Of a stretch of DNA of 64,000 nucleotides, positions 58,959-64,000 are shown one piece after another (the stretch's first letter is position 1; every line of letters starts with the position of its first letter). This stretch comes from Anagrus nilaparvatae. Lineage: Eukaryota > Arthropoda > Insecta > Hymenoptera > Mymaridae. The position numbers and the translations under genes are program-made. Where the stretch lies: NCBI GenBank assembly GCA_022575985.1, contig JAKSXM010000272.1, forward strand, positions 22,502,501 through 22,566,500. Direction: 5' to 3'. Below the pieces are notes generated by a model that saw nothing but the letters and a program-made list of their open reading frames with translations, was not told the DNA's origin and did not search any database.

Positions 58959-60855
58959 TTAACAAACATTTATTTTTGTAAACTCTTGAACTGATAAGCA
59001 CAAAACTCCACTTATTTCCAAAACTTTTATATCTCTGATTACTAAAAAATCACCCCGAGAATATGGGAATCCTGCCGCAGCATCTCCCCAAAATATAATT
59101 GTAATCTAAAATTATAAAAAAAATTTGCACAAGTATAAATAAACCAGAAAAAAAGAAAAAATTTATATCAAAAAATCTTATTTTCTTACATACCTCATTA
59201 CCTTGCAGATCTCCAAAAATTACCTCTTTTCTAGGTTTAACCTCGAGTTTGCCTTCCCTATTTCCAAACGCATGTAGTCTTGTATCATGCCATCTTTTAA
59301 CATAGACCTTTATGTCTGCAAGAACAAAAAAATTGTATTAATTAAATAATAAAAAAAAGTACTCCTTGGATATTTATAAATACCTACTTATTAAATTATC
59401 AACCATATTTCTTGTAATTTCTTCAACGTTAATAAATTTATCTACATTCACCGGTTCCTCAGAGACTGTTGTTCCCGATGTTCTACTGAAAATTATAATA
59501 TTATGTATAAAATATTTTTGAAGTTTAACACATTTTTAAATAAAATTATGTATGAAACTTGTGATATAAATGTATATTTTACCAAATGCGATCACACTCC
59601 CTCGGAGCTACGCACCACGGGCCCTGTAGACCTTCGCATTTAATATATTATAACTTTATATCACTTGTTTCATAAATAACTATTTCTTGACAGCGGTAAG
59701 AAAGCACAAACTAGCAAATATGTGTCTTTTTGTCACTGGCGAAGAGAAATATTTATACGACCCTTAGCCATAAAAAGGATGCTCCAAAGTAAACTTAAAT
59801 GAAAGTATAAATATTAATTAAAATGAAAACAACAATCAAAATTATTAGAAATAATTATTTCAAAGAATGTAAATGTTTACTTATGCAAATTATTACAAAC
59901 GAATTAAAAGAAAAGTATGCCCCTCATTTAAAAATGATACTAATCAAAAATTTTTGAAAGAAAAATAACTTGTTTATTTATTTTATTTTGGTACATACTT
60001 GAGTTTTACATATCATGGGCAAAGAATAAGCTATTTCCCATGGATAGAAAATAGGTCTTTTTGCCATAGATATATAAACGCTTAATTGCCTAGCGGTGCA
60101 ATAAAAAAATAGTACATTTTTAACCAAGGGAGCAAAAAAAAGAATGACCCAGATCGCACGTTAATTAGCGGGTAAACTGCGTTCTGGGGTATTTTTTTTT
60201 TGTTCCCATGGACAAAACGAGATTTTTCTTTCTCAGTTGGTTGAAAATGCGTTTTTTTCGATTTCGTTGCGGGGCGAAATAGTATATTTACGGCTCGAGT
60301 CCAGAAAAGTAAAGAATGGCCCAGATCGCATGTAAATTACTTTCCGAGGCGAAGCCGAAGATGGTAAACTGCGATTTGGGTCATTCCTTATTTATGGACA
60401 AGGGTCGTATAACATTTTTCTGTATCTGTGGCGAGACGCAGACCAGAAAAAAGTGTTGTCGGCCCGCTAGGAACAAAAGAAATATACCCTAGATCGCAGT
60501 CTACTATACTCGGCTTCGCTTCTTTTCTTTACTCCCTTGGTTAAAAATATACTATTTTTTTTAATTACCTGATAGGACTTTTTACTTTTTCCTTATCTGT
60601 CGTTATTCTAACCTCAGAACTATCCTTGTGGGGCTCTTCCCTTGAAATTTCACCTCCCGTAATTTCATTATCTTGATTTTTTGTAACTGGGCACGTATCC
60701 TTTGAAATATTACTCGAAATATTACATTCATCCTCCAGATTTATCCTTTTGTTTTGATTGAAAAAATTAATGTTAATGTCATTCTCAAGTTCCTTGTCAC
60801 AGTAGAAATTAATATTTATTTGACCTTTCCTCTTTCTAGTGTTTTGGACAGACAT
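58959..60855 (-). CDS. OB-fold protein, RPA1-like, paralogue D
   Basis: Exons: 60569-60855, 59388-59485, 59194-59315 and 58959-59105, phases 2, 1 and 0, coding for 217 residues. The N-terminus has TRKRKGQ (likely nuclear signal), then ININFYCDKELENDININF as in C, and an extended acidic/Ser-rich region. Exon 3 is 12 bp longer than in A, B and C and its charged turn is changed (FGNREGKLEVKPRKEVIF). The OB-like core keeps IFWGDAA, SRGDFLVIRDIKV and LCLSVQ. TAA at 58959-58961 ends the protein right after KINVC. The next 19 codons are open and read like the acidic tail of the paralogues (LYDESWEKTMDSEMDSEI), so the tail has probably been lost by a stop mutation. Confidence 0.84.
60105..60562. mobile_element. 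Foldback element in intron 1 of gene D, next to the splice donor
   Basis: The left end AAAATAGTACATTTTTAACC, AAGGGAG, is mirrored on the right by CTCCCTTGGTTAAAAATATACTATTTT. Inside, CCCAGATCGCA-GT-AATTA and GGTAAACTGCG-T-TGGGT pair with each other twice, forming nested hairpins. GGCGAAGCCGAAGATGGTAA and CTCGGCTTCGCTTC form a further pair. The element ends only ~6 bp from the donor of exon 1 (exon end at 60569). Confidence 0.8.
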
Positions 60856-60999
60856 ATTTGTATAACTTAAATTTTAAACCTGGAATGTTCAAATTTTAAA
60901 TTAATTAGCACGTAACGTAAATATTTTTTTACTTCAAAAAGTATTCACAAAATAAATAATTTATTGTCAAAATAAACATTTGTTATACCAAAATAAGAA

Positions 61000-63900
61000 A
61001 TAATTATCCAAAGAGAGCTATTGAGAACTGTTCCTTTTAGTATCTAAATAAACAATGAAAGGCAAGCTCAAATTTTTGTAAATACAGTACTCAGAATCAA
61101 GACACCACGAAATATGTAATTACTATATCATCTATCCTTATTCCGCTTATCAAAAACGCTAAAAATCCTCAAAATCAAATTATTCTATCTTTGTTAATCG
61201 TGTGAAGAATAATTTTTCATGCATCTATCTCCTTTCATTGATATCTCTTTTTCACGTTAATTAAAAATCTATAAGAATGCCAAATCAGAAGTAAGGCTAA
61301 ATTTCGCCCAGCAATAAAAAATCTGTTCATTTTTAACAATACCTGATTTTTTTTTAATAAATTAAAAAAATAAAAAATAATTTGCTAAAATTCATAAAAA
61401 TGTTAGAATATATATGTTTTGGATGACTAAGAAAATATTTGACGTATTTAACTGACAGCGTATATAATCGAATAACAAAGTTTAAATTTTGCACGAGATT
61501 GTAAAAAGGCTCAATAAATTATAAGTTTTACAGAATATTATAATAAACTTTAAAAATAACTTCTTTATGCAGTCAATATACTTTGTTAAAGAAAATTTTC
61601 TAATTATTTCCTCGTATAAATAAGATTTAAAATGTACGCCAAATTCCATTATTAAAATTTGGTACAAAATGAAATATCTGTCATAAATAATAATTTATTG
61701 TTTTATAATCAAATTTTTAACCCTTTTCTATCAAATAAATAACAATTTCAGCACCCCCTCCTCTTAAATTAAAGCATAAAAATTAATAAATGATTTTTCA
61801 TTTAAAAAAAATACAAGACAAGGATTAAAAAATATATTTTTTCTGTATGCTAAATTGCATATTATAATATAAACAGTTAAAAAAAAAAGGTTTAATATTT
61901 CTTTTGCGGTCTTTCGTTTTGGAGCAAAAACCAAAAGGAAGGCGGTACAATAACCATTTGCTGACGAGCTGGTAACTGCCTGTGAATAATTTAATAGACA
62001 TTGTGTCTTATTTTTTTTCTTCTTATTGTTATTCATGTATATTTCCTGTTTATAAATATATATTATTTTTTGAAATTTTAGTTATTTATGCATTGTTAAT
62101 AAAAAATATTTTTTTTTCTTTTCCTTTGAGTTACAAGTTTAATTACTTGTTAAAAGTAATTATTAATTAAAGATTGGTAAAATTTATTAGTATTTTTTTT
62201 GTGTATAATTAAATTTGATTTATATATCAAATTTTTGATGTTGATTCTTTTTTTGGAAATATTACTTTTTGGGTACGTTCACTGAATCGTAGGGGCCAAT
62301 CGCGTTTGGCACTTGTTAAACACACTTAAATTGGACTCAAAATTTTCTACATAGTTTTATTTAAAGTTTCATAAGTTCTATTTATTGATTTATTTACTTA
62401 ATTGTAAAAAAAAAATTTGTGCAATAAAAATTTTATTAGAAAAATATTTATAAACATATCACTCGAGTTCGTACGAACACAAACAGAGGCAGAGTTAAAG
62501 CTTGACCGAATAGTTTGCCCAAAGGAGCCTTATAGACATAGAGATATTGTACAATATCTCTATGCTTATAGGCAGAAATATTTAAACTAAAAATGTTTAC
62601 TTAAAAAAAACCCAAAATCCAATTTTATCAAATAATTTTGATAAAATGAGAATAAAATCAGTTGTATTAATAGCAAAGATGCGTATTTAAAGATCGTTTT
62701 AATTTTGAAATATAGCCAAAATTTCTTTTTTGTCTTCCAAGACGTAAAATTTGGCTGCTTTTTTGGTTGATTTTAAGAACTATATAAAAAAATCTGAATT
62801 ATTTTTTCAAAGCATTTTTTCTTAATGCATGTGATTGAAAATTTTTACCCCTAAATTGCCCAAAAATCCAATATCAACCCTAAAAAATATTAATTTTAAA
62901 AATCAATTCTATTTCCTTACAATTAATCAATGATCATTTTTAAATTACAATTTTAAAATTAGACTCAATTATTACTAATAACTCTAGTTACTCAATTTTT
63001 TTAAACTTTACCCTACAACTTTTTTTTATTTTCTCCGAAATAAATTAAAATCTTCATTAATAATTCAAAAAAAAAAAAGAAGAAAAATTAAATTAAAAGA
63101 GCGCATCTGTTATCTGCAATTAAAAAATTTAAAAAACTAGAATATTTATGATAATTATAAAAAATTACAAATCTATTTTTTCTTTACAACTCAGTTTTTT
63201 CTCTATACTTTCAATAATATTCATCCCTTCGATAATTACATAAACTTTATTACTTTAAACTTTACAACTGCATTTTATAATTGCATGCATAAAATGCATT
63301 TGAAAAAAAAATGACAATTAAAAAAATGATCAGAATATTTTATATAAAATATTAATTTGAACTTTTGCGGTATTTCGAAAAGTAAAAATATAAGTAATAA
63401 TTATCATTTTATATAATATATGAAAATGATCGTATAAAATGATTATTGCATGTTCAGTTTGTGGTTTTAGTTTTTTTTAAAATAAAAAAAAAGAAACTTA
63501 ATGAATAAAGACGTGGGTTTTGATGATAGGTAAGGTTTAAGATGTACTTATAATATTATCTGATATTGTTTTAAAAGAGATTTATGAAATTTTATGTAGG
63601 TGGATAAAGATTGTATTTTAAAGTAGATGATGATTTAGATTCATATAAGAGGGGTTAAACGGTTTTAAGATTTTTAAAGAGTTCTTTTTATTGATAAATT
63701 GAATGGTGTTTTAGGTATATCTGCTAAGCTGAATAAGATAAACCAAACATGTGAAAAATAAACTGAAAAATAAATGGTTTTTTTCTCAGAATTTTTAGTT
63801 TTATAAAAATTTTTTGATTATTTTAGGCGAAAACTCGTTAATTACTCTAAAATGGTCATCAGAAAATTGGTGATGAAACCTTCAAAATCGTTTTGAATAA

Positions 63901-64000
63901 CCGAAAAATGAAGGTCCCAATGAAGTTGAATCAATATATCTTTAAAATTTTTGGATGCATTTAATATTTTTGGTTCATTGACTAACTGGGCTCTAAAAAT
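61000..64000. other. AT-rich stretch without recognised gene
   Basis: The first part (to about 61560) is the duplicated 5' flank of gene D. Beyond it I saw no exon of another OB-fold copy, no RNA gene and no repeat shared with the rest of the window, apart from the hairpin at 62527-62573. Confidence 0.45.
62527..62573. other. Perfect 28-nt palindrome in a longer hairpin
   Basis: CATAGAGATATTGTACAATATCTCTATG (in halves CATAGAGATATTGT and ACAATATCTCTATG, 62537-62564) is perfectly self-complementary. GCC...GGC and TATA pairs extend the stem outwards. There is no loop, so it is more likely a cruciform or foldback core than a microRNA precursor. Confidence 0.7.

Noticed and set aside
62527..62573. 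microRNA precursor
   Set aside because: The core palindrome has no loop, unlike a pre-miRNA.

Overview
The window is eukaryotic and very AT-rich, with long non-coding stretches, short GT-AG introns, many simple repeats and a dense layer of DNA transposons, foldback elements and retrotransposon remains. Coding content (an arylsulfatase B-type gene, a small secreted cationic peptide, a Crypton recombinase, an insect-style LTR retroelement) suggests an insect. A hymenopteran such as a parasitoid wasp is my best guess, but that is weakly supported inference.

Layout. 1-7.2 kb: repeats, a damaged Crypton tyrosine-recombinase gene (3.56-5.16 kb) and a MITE. 7.2-7.7 kb: a compact gene for a cationic secreted peptide with a kappaB-like site and a TATA box. 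7.7-27 kb: no gene recognised; it holds a 2.7-kb element with an internal higher-order satellite (17.2-19.9 kb), a 3 x 136-bp tandem repeat and small foldbacks. 27.17-31.71 kb, minus strand: a complete eight-exon arylsulfatase gene whose introns carry further repeats. 31.7-37.3 kb: repeats and a near-perfect ~530-bp palindrome. 37.4-60.9 kb, minus strand: four paralogous four-exon genes (A 37.4-38.9, B 51.0-52.5, C 54.4-56.8, D 59.0-60.9 kb). They encode small, probably nuclear proteins with one OB fold resembling the DNA-binding folds of RPA1. A and B are pushed apart by a ~5.7-kb internally deleted LTR retrotransposon (42.3-48.0 kb), itself hit by at least two later insertions. 61-64 kb: no gene recognised.

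The most interesting system is the OB-fold array. Intron positions and phases are conserved in all four genes and the 3' flanks are still recognisably duplicated, yet the proteins have diverged strongly. Two members seem to have lost an acidic Ser/Asp tail through early stops, and one lacks the Trp of its W-G motif. Other points of note are the peptide gene with its immune-type promoter, an array of palindromic hairpins inside the LTR, and a retroelement that keeps gag, an integrase tail and a coiled-coil third ORF but has lost the core of pol.

All gene models were built by reading splice signals and reading frames by eye. No database search was run.
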